Shown here piece after piece: positions 39,919 through 47,693 of a DNA stretch of 64,000 nucleotides. How positions within the stretch are numbered: position 1 is the first letter of the stretch; each line of letters starts with the position of its first letter. Source of the DNA: Halalkalicoccus tibetensis (GTDB lineage Archaea > Halobacteriota > Halobacteria > Halobacteriales > Halalkalicoccaceae); the NCBI RefSeq assembly GCF_037996645.1, contig NZ_JBBMXV010000001.1:128168-192167 (forward strand), written 5' to 3'. Position numbers and translations under genes: made by a program. The notes beneath the pieces were generated by a model. That model ran no database searches and had not been told where the DNA came from. It saw only the letters and a list, made by a program, of their open reading frames with translations.

Positions 39919-40796
39919 GACTGGGACAGTTCGAATCCGAGCGGGGCGAGGTCTGGGCGGGCGTGGTCAGCGAGGCGGGCGTCGTCCGGCTGGCCGAGGC
40001 GGCCGACGCCGCCGGGATCCGGCTCCCGGACGATCTCCTCGGGATCGTCGGCGAGTGGGGCTGGCGGGAGAAGGTCGACCTCGCGCTCACCCACGCCCTC
40101 GAGACCGGGGTAGGCCTCCACGATCGGGATGACCTGACGCGGCGCGAGCCGATCACGGACCCACAGAAGGTCGTCTGTGTCGGGTTGAACTACGCCGACC
40201 ACGCCGACGAGGGCGATTTCGACGCCCCCGACGAGCCCGTGTTGTTCTCGAAGTTCCCCCAGTCGCTGATCGGCCCCGACGAATCGATCGAGTGGGACCC
40301 CGAGCTCACCGAGGCGGTCGACTACGAGGGCGAGCTCGTCGCGGTGATCGGCGAGCGGGCGCGAAACGTCGAGGAGAGCGAGGCCCTGGAGTACGTCGCG
40401 GGCTACACGGTCGGCAACGACGTCTCGGCGCGGGACCTCCAGATGGCCGACGAGCAGTGGGTTCGCGGGAAGAGCCTCGACACGTTCGGCCCGATCGGGC
40501 CGGAGCTCGTGACGGCCGACGAGGTCGACGACGTCGGGGAGCTCGACGTCTGGACCGAGGTGAACGGCGAGCGCCTCCAGGAGTCGAACACCCGCCACCT
40601 GATCTTCGACGTCGCCGAGCTCGTCTCGTTCTGTAGCCGGGCGTTCACCCTCAAACCGGGCGACCTGATCTACACGGGCACGCCCGACGGCGTGGGCTAC
40701 TTCCGCGAGCCACAGGTCCTCCTCGACGAGGGCGACAGCGTGACGATCGGCGTCGAGGGGATCGGTGAGCTGACCAACGACTGTCGACACACCTGA
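39915..40796 (+). CDS. Fumarylacetoacetate hydrolase family protein
   Basis: A 293-residue FAH-fold enzyme. The N-terminal domain (about residues 1-65) is followed by the catalytic domain with KVVCVGLNYADHADE, FSKFPQSLIGPDESI, the metal-binding DYEGELVAVIGERARNV (Glu/Asp ligands), YTVGNDVSARDLQ and the C-terminal IYTGTPDGVGYF. In aromatic degradation this family hydrolyses or decarboxylates ring-cleavage products. It is first of two genes with the TatD-like gene, separated by four bases, and its promoter has the shared operator. Confidence 0.9.
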   Translation: MRLGQFESERGEVWAGVVSEAGVVRLAEAADAAGIRLPDDLLGIVGEWGWREKVDLALTHALETGVGLHDRDDLTRREPITDPQKVVCVGLNYADHADEGDFDAPDEPVLFSKFPQSLIGPDESIEWDPELTEAVDYEGELVAVIGERARNVEESEALEYVAGYTVGNDVSARDLQMADEQWVRGKSLDTFGPIGPELVTADEVDDVGELDVWTEVNGERLQESNTRHLIFDVAELVSFCSRAFTLKPGDLIYTGTPDGVGYFREPQVLLDEGDSVTIGVEGIGELTNDCRHT

Positions 40797-40800
40797 ACCG

Positions 40801-41793
40801 ATGACTCAACAGTACCCCACGCGGCGGCCGACCGACCTCGAGGAGCGCGGCGACGCGACGGAGCTTCCGGCGGAGCTGACGAACATCCCCTGGATCGACG
40901 TCCACAACCACGCACACACCATGTCGTGGAACGACCGCGAGAAGTTCGCGCTGAGCGGCTGTCACTCGATGGTGATGATGGCCGCCGCGTACTACTGGAT
41001 GCCCTACAAACCGGTCGCGGCGGCGGACGTGCGCCACCTCTGGGACGACGCGCTCAACCGCCTCGGGCCGATCGGCGACTCCCATCCCTTCGACGCGAAG
41101 GTCGGCATCGGGATCCACACGGGCGCGCGCGTGGAGGACTATGAGGGACTCCTCGAGGTCATGCCCGAGTACTGCGCGCTCGACGAGGTGGCCGCCGTCG
41201 GCGAGATCGGGATCACGGAGGCCCAGCACGTCTCGGGGTGGGAGCTCGAGGACCAGAAGGACGTGACCCGCCGCCAGCTCGAGATCGCCGCCGACCACGA
41301 CCTGCCGGCGATCCTGCACACCCCGCCGGACCTCGAGGACGTCGACTTTCCCGAGCGGGTTCACGGCTCGATCCCCGGCTACGAGCTCGACCTCTCGCTG
41401 CAGCAGGATCCGGTGCTCACCGGCGAGAACCCGAAGCGCGAGGCCGTCGAGATCGACGTCGAGCTCGCCGACGAGGCGGGGTTGGCAGACGAGCAGCTGG
41501 TGCTCTCGCACGCGGACAAGGAGACCGCCTCCCACGTCATCGAGAACACCGACTGCTACTGCAGTTTCACCGTCAGTTACCCCTGGTTACTGGGGGTCGA
41601 ACCCCACCACGTCGCCGAGGTCGTCGCCGAGTACGGACCCGACCAGGTGCTGGTCGAGACGGATAGTGCAGGGATCCTCCGCAGCGATATCTTCGCCTAC
41701 AAGCGGACGATCTTCGAGATGTACCGGATGGGGCTCGACGTGGAGACGATCCGACAGGTCGTCTTCGAGAACCCGAAGGAGCTGCTGAACTGA
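40801..41793 (+). CDS. TatD-like metal-dependent hydrolase
   Basis: A 330-residue TIM-barrel hydrolase with TatD/amidohydrolase-superfamily motifs: WIDVHNHAHT (HxH), AAVGEIGI with the ligand Glu, a His in AILHTPP, a His in VLSHAD and Asp in VETDSAG. The N-terminal 28 residues are polar and probably flexible. It is four bases downstream of the FAH gene and so in the same operon. A hydrolytic step in breakdown of the ring-cleavage product is plausible; nuclease activity as in true TatD is an alternative. Confidence 0.85.
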   Translation: MTQQYPTRRPTDLEERGDATELPAELTNIPWIDVHNHAHTMSWNDREKFALSGCHSMVMMAAAYYWMPYKPVAAADVRHLWDDALNRLGPIGDSHPFDAKVGIGIHTGARVEDYEGLLEVMPEYCALDEVAAVGEIGITEAQHVSGWELEDQKDVTRRQLEIAADHDLPAILHTPPDLEDVDFPERVHGSIPGYELDLSLQQDPVLTGENPKREAVEIDVELADEAGLADEQLVLSHADKETASHVIENTDCYCSFTVSYPWLLGVEPHHVAEVVAEYGPDQVLVETDSAGILRSDIFAYKRTIFEMYRMGLDVETIRQVVFENPKELLN

Positions 41794-41916
41794 GCGGACG
41801 CGGCGGGACTTCGCCCTCTGGGGGCCCGAATCCCGCTTTCGGTCGGATCATCGGCGAAGGAGACCACCGCGTTCGATGGGGTAACATTATTCATACCCCG
41901 TAGCGTATGGTGGTCC

Positions 41917-42600
41917 ATGCGATTCGTTATTATCGGTGCCGGTCGGGTCGGGCTACGGACGGCCCGCGTGCTCTCGGCGGAGGGCCACGAGGTCGTCCTG
42001 ATCGAGCGCGACGCGGACGTCGCGGATCGGGCCCGGACCGAGGGCTACGACGTGGTCGAGGGCGACGGCGCCCGTGAACCGGTTCTCGAGGAGGCCGGGC
42101 TCGCCGACGCGGACGCGCTCGGTGCGCTCACCAGCGACCTCAACACGAACTTCGCGGCGTGTATGATCGCGAAACACCACGGCTGTCGGACGATCCTCCG
42201 GATCGACGAGGACTACCGCGAGGAGATCTACCGGAAGTACGCCGACGAGGTCGACGAGATCGTCTACCCCGAGCGTCTGGGTGCCATCGGCGCGAAGAAC
42301 GCGCTGCTCGGCGGGGACATCCGTGCGATCGCCGACATCGCCCAGCACCTCCAGGTCGTCGAGCTGACCGTTCAGTCCGACTCCCCCACGAAGGGGTATA
42401 CGATCAGCGAGCTCTCGCTACCGGCGGACGCGACGCTGCTCGCGTTCGGGAAGGCCGACGGGGCGCTCTCGATCCCCTCGCCCGACGAGTCCCTCGAGGA
42501 GGGCGACCGCCTCGCGGTGCTCGCGGACTTCGAGGCGCTCGACGACGTCCGACAGCTGATCGTCGGGAGCCGCGAGGCCGCCGCGGCCGGGGGTGTCTGA
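41917..42600 (+). CDS. TrkA-type RCK potassium uptake/efflux regulator
   Basis: A 227-residue protein with an RCK-N domain (FVIIGAGRVGLRTARVLSAEGHEVVLIERD, the GxGxxG nucleotide motif, and the acidic end of the second strand) and an RCK-C domain from about residue 145 (QVVELTVQSDSPTKGYTISELSLP). It is the cytoplasmic gating subunit of a Trk/Ktr-type potassium system; no membrane partner is adjacent. A TATA-like attattcat lies about 28 nt upstream. It is followed three bases later by a RAM-domain gene. Confidence 0.9.
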   Translation: MRFVIIGAGRVGLRTARVLSAEGHEVVLIERDADVADRARTEGYDVVEGDGAREPVLEEAGLADADALGALTSDLNTNFAACMIAKHHGCRTILRIDEDYREEIYRKYADEVDEIVYPERLGAIGAKNALLGGDIRAIADIAQHLQVVELTVQSDSPTKGYTISELSLPADATLLAFGKADGALSIPSPDESLEEGDRLAVLADFEALDDVRQLIVGSREAAAAGGV

Positions 42601-42602
42601 CG

Positions 42603-42833
42603 ATGGTGACCGCCTACGTCATGGTCAAGGCCAACACGGGCGAGGCCGACAGGCTCAAGGACGCCATCGAGGCCATCGAAGGCGTCGGCGAGGCCCACAT
42701 CGTCGCCGGCGACGTCGACATCATCGCGAAGCTCGAGGTCGACTCGCCGTCCCAGGTCAAGGAGATCTCCGCCGACGGGATCCAGGGGGTCTCCGGCGTC
42801 GAGGACACCCGGACGTACATCGCGATGGATTGA
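42603..42833 (+). CDS. Stand-alone Lrp/AsnC ligand-binding (RAM) domain protein
   Basis: A 76-residue paralogue of the protein at 34829-35059, with the same pattern VTAYVMVKANTGEADRLKDAIEAIEGVGEAHIVAGDVDIIAKLEV and a final TRTYIAMD. It has no helix-turn-helix. It follows the TrkA gene with two bases between stop and start, indicating one operon. Association of RAM domains with TrkA suggests a link of amino-acid or nucleotide sensing to potassium transport, which is inference. Confidence 0.85.
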   Translation: MVTAYVMVKANTGEADRLKDAIEAIEGVGEAHIVAGDVDIIAKLEVDSPSQVKEISADGIQGVSGVEDTRTYIAMD

Positions 42834-42860
42834 AGACTGAAACGCCGGCCGCGCGGTTCG

Positions 42861-43346
42861 CTACGCGCCGCCCTCGTCGTAGTTCTGCGACGCGCGCTCG
42901 AGCAGCGACGCCGCCGGCTCGCCGTAGTCGTAGCCGGGGACGATCCCCTGAACCCACGTCCCCTCGACGAACTCGGCGAGCGACTTCGCGTTCTCGGCCG
43001 CGCGCTCGGGGCGCGCGCTCGTGAAGGTCATCTCGACGCGGACCTCGCTTCCCGCTCGACTCACGTCGGTCTCGACCGACGGCCGGCCGGCCGTGACCTG
43101 CGTCGGGTCGTCGAGGCGCAGTTCGAGGGTCTCGAACCAGCCGTCCTCGACGACCTCGGCGACGGTTTCGCCCTCGACGACGGCGTCGAGCGTCGGCAGC
43201 CGGACGACGACGCGGTAGCGCGTTTCCCCGTCGTCCTCCTTTGTCCCGACGACCGTATCGAAGACCGTCGTCGTCAGTTCGTACCCCGATTCGTCCCGTT
43301 CGTACGCCGCGTGTTCGGAGAGGGCGGCCTCCGGGTCGTTCGTCAT
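42861..43346 (-). CDS. DUF5813-like haloarchaeal protein
   Basis: A 161-residue conserved haloarchaeal protein, as I recall of the DUF5813 group. It has two beta-rich parts (YELTTTVFDTVVGTKEDDGETRYRVVVRLP and EVRVEMTFTSARPERA) and a helical C-terminus (AKSLAEFVEGTWVQGIVPGYDYGEPAASLLERASQNYDEGG). The function is unknown. It converges with the RAM-domain gene. The ATG at 43346 is chosen since the sequence upstream in frame is not protein-like. Confidence 0.75.
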   Translation of the reverse strand: MTNDPEAALSEHAAYERDESGYELTTTVFDTVVGTKEDDGETRYRVVVRLPTLDAVVEGETVAEVVEDGWFETLELRLDDPTQVTAGRPSVETDVSRAGSEVRVEMTFTSARPERAAENAKSLAEFVEGTWVQGIVPGYDYGEPAASLLERASQNYDEGGA

Positions 43347-43434
43347 GTCCGGGACGAGGCGAGCCGCGAGTAAGGGGGTTGCGTTCGAGCCCGACCCGTC
43401 GCCGATAGTGACCGTTCGCCCGGTCGCGTCCTCC

Positions 43435-43692
43435 TCAGGCGTTCTCGTCGTCGGGGCTTCGGGCCGCGCCCATCGAGTCGACGTCGTAGCTGTCGCGTTC
43501 ATCGATCGTCCGGAGGCGCTGGTCGATCTCGGCGTCGATGGCCTCGGCGCGCTCCTCGTCGACCTCGCCGCGCTCGCGGAGCTCCTCGAGCTCCTCGCGG
43601 GCGGCCTCGAGCCGGTCGTGGGCGCGCTCGTCGTCCTCGTCCTCGGTCGTCTCCCCGAGCTCCGCCTCGATATCGTCGAGCGAGTCTGCCAT
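43435..43692 (-). CDS. Small acidic coiled-coil protein
   Basis: An 85-residue strongly acidic protein, mostly one long charged helix (RAHDRLEAAREELEELRERGEVDEERAEAIDAEIDQRLRTI) with a disordered C-terminus. It is likely a coiled-coil dimer. A TATA-like tctatacgg on the minus strand, about 29 nt upstream, supports the start at 43692. I do not recognise a specific family. Confidence 0.65.
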   Translation of the reverse strand: MADSLDDIEAELGETTEDEDDERAHDRLEAAREELEELRERGEVDEERAEAIDAEIDQRLRTIDERDSYDVDSMGAARSPDDENA

Positions 43693-43800
43693 ACCCCATC
43701 CAGGGATCCGCGGGGCCGTATAGATGGGGGCCGTCCGGGTCGTATCGCCGCCCCCGCGACGAGACCGTTATGCGTGTTACCGACGTACACGGTACGGATC

Positions 43801-44052
43801 ATGACGAAGCGACTAGAGTGTGTGATCGAGGGGTGTGACGCGACCATCGAGGCCGAGAGCGAGGACGCGATGATGGCGCAGGCCGGCGCGCATGCGGCGG
43901 ACGCCCATCCCGAACTGGAGCTCGATGACGGGACAATGGGGTCGATACGGTCGAACGTTCGGGATGTCTGTAGGTCCGTGCTCATGGGTTCTAACCCGAA
44001 CGAGCGCTGGATAGGATTTGAACCCGGGTTTCGCTCATCTGTTCGCTCGTAA
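43801..44052 (+). CDS. DUF1059 family small protein with an altered C-terminus
   Basis: An 83-residue protein. Residues 1-58 fit the DUF1059 family (RLECVIEGCDATIEAESEDAMMAQAGAHAADAHPELELDDGTM..IRSNVRDV), which has two conserved cysteines and histidines. The tail (SNPNERWIGFEPGFRSSVRS) reads through a sequence that matches the 3' end of the neighbouring tRNA-Gly gene (44004-44030), so the original C-terminus was probably replaced by insertion or recombination. A TATA-like cgttatgcg is about 30 nt upstream. Confidence 0.75.
   Translation: MTKRLECVIEGCDATIEAESEDAMMAQAGAHAADAHPELELDDGTMGSIRSNVRDVCRSVLMGSNPNERWIGFEPGFRSSVRS
44004..44030 (-). repeat. tRNA-Gly 3'-end remnant, left border of the AT-rich island
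   Basis: Twenty-four of 27 bases match the 3' end (T-arm and acceptor) of the intact tRNA-Gly gene at 45547-45617 in the same orientation. It marks the left border of the AT-rich segment and lies within the 3' end of the DUF1059 gene. Such partial tRNA copies are typical att-type scars of integration at tRNA genes. Confidence 0.6.
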
Positions 44053-44127
44053 TTCAGGAAAGACGTTGGACGGCATGCGATAGATTCCCGTGGCTAGAGT
44101 TATGCCATTTCGTCCCCGTTATAAGGT

Positions 44128-44262
44128 ATGAAACGTTCTATCCTCGTTTTCCCATTCGCGACAGTAATTGTCTTTGCAGGCTGTGACTCTGTAATGACCG
44201 TTAGACTGAAGAATTTGGTCACGCCGAGACAGCAGCGAAGATGGAGGCTAATTCATGAATAA
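44128..44262 (+). CDS. Putative 44-residue lipoprotein in the AT-rich island
   Basis: A short frame with a Lys/Arg start, a hydrophobic stretch and a lipobox-like end (MKRSILVFPFATVIVFAGCDS), which resembles a lipoprotein signal with Cys19 as the modified residue. The remaining 25 residues are basic. It overlaps the start of the next gene by eight bases. It is AT-richer than the surrounding genome. It could be a host-interaction or immunity peptide, or a chance frame; no homologue is known to me. Confidence 0.35.
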   Translation: MKRSILVFPFATVIVFAGCDSVMTVRLKNLVTPRQQRRWRLIHE

Positions 44263-45241
44263 TTCCTCTACTCCCAATATGGACTGGCCAAACCTTCTCT
44301 GCCCAGATTGTGATTACCAATTTCAGGCGATCGACATCTCGGGTTTTAACTGCACTTCGTTCCAGACGCTGGTGGATTCGTGTTCATGTCGTTCATGTGG
44401 TGTTGATATCCACCCAGAAGACGCACTCCTAGAGTATTTTACTCGGATCCCGATTACTGAGATCGGGGGTCGTCCTATTCAACTCGGAAGTAGGGCGAGT
44501 ATTGGGACTATTGAACTAGAAGTAGGAAAAACCAAAGAAGTTCCGTTGATAGGTGGGAATTCTCTTGATATTGGCCTTTCGCTATTGGCTGAAACGGACC
44601 GGCCTTCTGGACAGTCAATCACAGATTTACAGGGAGTTGCGCTTGATTGGTATCCGAGACATCTCCTAGTCGAAAATTCGGTTATAATCGATATTGTTCA
44701 ACCCGATGAGGGTAAGATTGCCTTTGTAACATCCGAGCTTAATTCAAATGCTCCTGACCGAGTTACTGTAGCGTACAACTATCATTCTCGGCCTTCAGAT
44801 ATCGAGCAACCTCCTTGGATAGATCTCTTGCTAAATGCTGTACGTCTGTTCTATCAATCAGAATGGATAGCAATGTTGCCACTTCTTATTTCAGCATACG
44901 ACAACCATCTTGCCCGGCAGCTTCGTCGGACACTCGAAGCAGAGGGGAAGTCTGTAACCGAGATTGAGCAGTTCTTGCAGAACGATTATAGGGGTTGGAA
45001 GGATCGAAGTAAAGAAGGACTGGAAAAAGTTACATCGCATAGGTTTTCAACGTACTCTGGTTCTCTTTATGACAATTTTCACACTATCCGTGAAGAGAGG
45101 AATAATAAAATCATTCACGTCGATTCAGACGATGATGTTGCGGATATCTCTGTCCAAGAGTCGAGGGACTACTTCACTACCACGATAGAATCGATATTGA
45201 CCATTCATGAAATATGTAATCAAAAGAGAATAAATATTTAA
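44255..45241 (+). CDS. Zinc-ribbon plus HEPN-like protein on the AT-rich island
   Basis: A 328-residue protein of foreign base composition: AT-rich codons, unlike the neighbours. The N-terminus has CPDC (C16, C19), C33 and CSCRSC (C43, C45, C48), which can form a zinc ribbon. The middle is beta-rich. Residues about 185-325 are helical with a RN-x4-H pair (R282, N283, H288 in ERNNKIIH), the shape of the Rx4-6H active site of HEPN RNases. HEPN proteins are frequent in defence and toxin systems. No integrase, antitoxin or other defence gene is adjacent. Function is inferred only. Confidence 0.6.
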   Translation: MNNSSTPNMDWPNLLCPDCDYQFQAIDISGFNCTSFQTLVDSCSCRSCGVDIHPEDALLEYFTRIPITEIGGRPIQLGSRASIGTIELEVGKTKEVPLIGGNSLDIGLSLLAETDRPSGQSITDLQGVALDWYPRHLLVENSVIIDIVQPDEGKIAFVTSELNSNAPDRVTVAYNYHSRPSDIEQPPWIDLLLNAVRLFYQSEWIAMLPLLISAYDNHLARQLRRTLEAEGKSVTEIEQFLQNDYRGWKDRSKEGLEKVTSHRFSTYSGSLYDNFHTIREERNNKIIHVDSDDDVADISVQESRDYFTTTIESILTIHEICNQKRINI

Positions 45242-45546
45242 TTATAAAATTGTCGCTGTTATTGGTTCGTATATTTCCGATTACATTCAAAATCGGAAAG
45301 ACAAAGACGGATCGAGAAATTAGATCCTATTCCATAGTGTTTGGAAACGTGTCTCACTATAGAGTTTGCCAAAAATGCAAGTCAGCGACATAAGAACAGC
45401 GTGCTGGCTGGGATTTGAACTCGGTCGTTGCGCTCACTTCGTTCGCTTCACTCCCTGCTCAAATCCCATCGGATCGCATTCCCGAACTCGGGTACGTGCT
45501 CGCAACACGCTGGCGCGGTTGCTCGCGGTAGTCGAGTTCGGAGAAG
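45242..45546. other. AT-rich spacer with a tRNA-derived repeat tract
   Basis: Downstream of the zinc-ribbon/HEPN gene the first 150 bases are AT-rich and hold no gene. From 45401 the sequence matches the tRNA-Gly 3' end and is followed by the haloarchaeal short repeat type cgctcacttcgttcgctt, then a GC-rich stretch leading to the intact tRNA. No gene is seen. Confidence 0.5.
45401..45420 (-). repeat. Second tRNA-Gly 3'-end remnant
   Basis: Nineteen of 20 bases match the 3' end of tRNA-Gly (GTGCTGGCTGGGATTTGAAC against GCGCTGG... in the intact gene). It is followed by gcgctcacttcgttcgct, a palindromic short repeat seen in haloarchaea. It lies 147 bases from the intact copy and in the same orientation, so it is a second boundary scar of the island. 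Confidence 0.65.
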
Positions 45547-45617
45547 TGCGCTGGCTGGGATTTGAACCCAGGTTGTGACCATGGCAAGGTCACGTGATAC
45601 CACTACACTACCAGCGC
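45547..45617 (-). tRNA. tRNA-Gly (GCC anticodon)
   Basis: On the minus strand the sequence folds as a tRNA: acceptor stem GCGCTGG/CCAGCGC, D-arm TAGTGTAGTGGTA, anticodon loop CTTGCCATG with GCC in the centre, and T-arm with the loop GGTTCAAATCC. The discriminator base is A. A TATA box (ctTATACT on the minus strand, about 45648-45655) lies 30-35 bases upstream. The 3' end has been copied twice upstream, marking a used integration site. Confidence 0.93.
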
Positions 45618-45688
45618 CCTGTTGCACTTTCGGGTATCCCGGTGAGGAGTATAAGGCTTCCGAATCAGGGTCGGTGATGGTGATACGG

Positions 45689-45709
45689 AAGCCCCCATAT
45701 CGGGGGTTT
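45689..45709. other. Strong GC hairpin between tRNA-Gly and the ribosomal operon
   Basis: CCCCC-ATATC-GGGGG with flanking A-T pairs and one G-U pair gives an eight-pair stem. It lies between the two divergent transcription units. It could act as an insulator, terminator or operator; nothing decides which. Confidence 0.35.
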
Positions 45710-45813
45710 AGAGCGTGTGAAACCCATGCAGCCGCCACGGAAAACGCTATCCTTTTAGGGCCTCGTACGATACGTTCGCCACAGTCTAGTGCCACGGCGA
45801 GAAAGTGGCTGGC

Positions 45814-46671
45814 ATGACCGTCAGCATACTCGTGCCGTCGTCGCTGGTCCGGGAGGCCGAGGACAAACGCGAGGCGACTCGCAAGCTCGGCTACGTCGCC
45901 CGCGCGGCGACCGTCTTCCGGGCCGACCGCCTGATCGTCTTCCCCGATCCGGATGGGGAACGCAGGTGGGGCGGCGGGTTCGTCGAAACCGTACTGCGGT
46001 ACGCCGCGACGCCCCCCTATCTCCGAAAGGAGGTATGGGACACGCGCGACGAACTGGAGTATGTCGGGGTCCTGCCCCCGCTTCGCGCCGTGTCACGGAC
46101 CGGCTCCGGATCGAACGGTTCGGGGTCGTTAAGACAGGGACTCGTGACCGAGGTCGGACCTGAAGGGCGCGTCCGGGTCAATTGCGGACTGCAACACCCA
46201 CTCTCCCTTCTGACGCCTCCCGGTATGGAGGTCGAGGAGGGGGAACGCGTGACCGTCAGGATATCTTCGCGACGACCGGTCCGTGCGAAACTCACCGAGG
46301 AGCCGTCCGGGCTCGAAGTCGAGCGCACGGAGCTGCCGGCGGCGCTCGGCCGCCCCGACGCGGGCGTTCGGATCGCGACTTCTCGCTTCGGCGAGGAGCT
46401 CTCGATCGACCGTCTCCCGGGGCTTACGGGGCGCATCGAGGACGACGGGATGACCGTCGTCTTTGGCGCGCCCGGCCGGGGGCTGCCGGCGATACTCGAG
46501 GTAGAAGAGGAGTCCGTCGGCGGGGAGCCGGCGGCGGCCATCGAACCTGAATCGGACGGATCCGATCGGTTCGACCTTTGGCTCAACACGATCCCACGCC
46601 AGGGCAGCGAGACGGTGCGAACCGAGGAAGCGATGTTCGCGTCGCTCGCGTGCCTGACACTCACGGAGTGA
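45814..46671 (+). CDS. SPOUT-type RNA methyltransferase (COG2106)
   Basis: A 285-residue protein of the archaeal SPOUT RNA methyltransferase family (COG2106), which in archaea lies directly before the uL3 gene. It has the N-terminal part VSILVPSSLVREAEDKREATRKLGYVARAATVFRADRLIVF and the C-terminal knot-like region with FGAPGRGLPAIL and DLWLNTIPRQGSETVRTEEAM, typical of SAM-binding deep-knot proteins. It contains an OB-like insert (RQGLVTEVGPEGRVRVNCGLQHP). The TATA-like ccttttagg at 45751 leaves about 35 bases of leader. A uridine or pseudouridine target is likely by family. Confidence 0.88.
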   Translation: MTVSILVPSSLVREAEDKREATRKLGYVARAATVFRADRLIVFPDPDGERRWGGGFVETVLRYAATPPYLRKEVWDTRDELEYVGVLPPLRAVSRTGSGSNGSGSLRQGLVTEVGPEGRVRVNCGLQHPLSLLTPPGMEVEEGERVTVRISSRRPVRAKLTEEPSGLEVERTELPAALGRPDAGVRIATSRFGEELSIDRLPGLTGRIEDDGMTVVFGAPGRGLPAILEVEEESVGGEPAAAIEPESDGSDRFDLWLNTIPRQGSETVRTEEAMFASLACLTLTE

Positions 46672-46678
46672 GAGTCAC

Positions 46679-47692
46679 ATGCCACAAGCAAACAGACCAC
46701 GCAAAGGCTCGTTAGGGTTCGGCCCACGGACGCGCGCAACCAGCGAGGTGCCGCGGTTCAACTCGTGGCCGGACGACGACGGACAGCCAGCGCTGCAGGG
46801 GTTCGCCGGCTACAAGGCCGGTATGAGCCACGTGGTGATGGTCAACGACGAGGCCAACTCGCCCATCGAAGGCACCGAGCAGACGGTGCCCGTCACCATC
46901 GTGGAGACCCCGCCCATGCGGGCGGTCGCTCTGCGCGCGTACGAACAGACACCGTACGGACTCCAGCCCCGGACCGAGGTCTGGGCCGAGGAGTTCGACG
47001 AGAACCTCGACCGTGCCCTGGACCTCCCCGAGGAGCCCGACGGCACGGGCCGCGAGGAGATCGAGGACGCCATCGACGAGGGCGCGGTCGATGACCTCCG
47101 GGTCATCACCCACACCGTCCCCGCCGGACTGTCGAGCGTCCCGAAGAAGAAGCCCGACATCATGGAGACCCGCGTCGGCGGCGGCTCGCTCGACGACCGC
47201 GCCGAGTTCGCGCTCGACCTGCTCGAGGAGGGCGGGGAACACGACGCCAACGACGTGTTCCGCGCCGGCGAGTACGTCGACGCGAGCGGCGTCACCACGG
47301 GTAAGGGTACCCAGGGCCCGGTCAAGCGCTGGGGCGTCCAGAAGCGAAAGGGCAAACACGCCCGCCAGGGATGGCGCCGACGCATCGGCAACCTCGGCCC
47401 GTGGAACCCTTCCAGGGTTCGCTCGACGGTCCCCCAGCAGGGACAGACCGGCTACCACCAGCGCACCGAGCTCAACAAGCGCCTGATCGCGCTCGGCGAG
47501 GAGGACGAGATCAACGCCCAGGGCGGCTTCGTCAACTACGGCGAGGTCTCGGGGCCCTACGCGCTGATCAAGGGATCGCTGCCGGGCCCGGACAAACGGC
47601 TGCTCCGGTTCCGGCCCGCGATCCGGCCGAACGACCAACCGCGACTGGACCCCGAGGTCCGGTACGTCTCCACCGCATCGAACCAGGGATAA
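46679..47692 (+). CDS. rpl3: Ribosomal protein uL3
   Basis: A 337-residue large-subunit protein that binds 23S rRNA near the peptidyl transferase centre. Typical are the N-terminal [43 protein letters not shown], the [33 protein letters not shown] loop and [11 protein letters not shown]. It begins the S10 part of the super-operon, a few bases behind the SPOUT gene. Confidence 0.97.
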   Translation: MPQANRPRKGSLGFGPRTRATSEVPRFNSWPDDDGQPALQGFAGYKAGMSHVVMVNDEANSPIEGTEQTVPVTIVETPPMRAVALRAYEQTPYGLQPRTEVWAEEFDENLDRALDLPEEPDGTGREEIEDAIDEGAVDDLRVITHTVPAGLSSVPKKKPDIMETRVGGGSLDDRAEFALDLLEEGGEHDANDVFRAGEYVDASGVTTGKGTQGPVKRWGVQKRKGKHARQGWRRRIGNLGPWNPSRVRSTVPQQGQTGYHQRTELNKRLIALGEEDEINAQGGFVNYGEVSGPYALIKGSLPGPDKRLLRFRPAIRPNDQPRLDPEVRYVSTASNQG

Positions 47693-47693
47693 C

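Noticed and set aside
44004-45420. Additional complete tRNA genes at the two tRNA-Gly-like sequences
   Set aside because: Only the 3' T-arm and acceptor parts are present; the D-arm, anticodon arm and 5' acceptor strand are missing.
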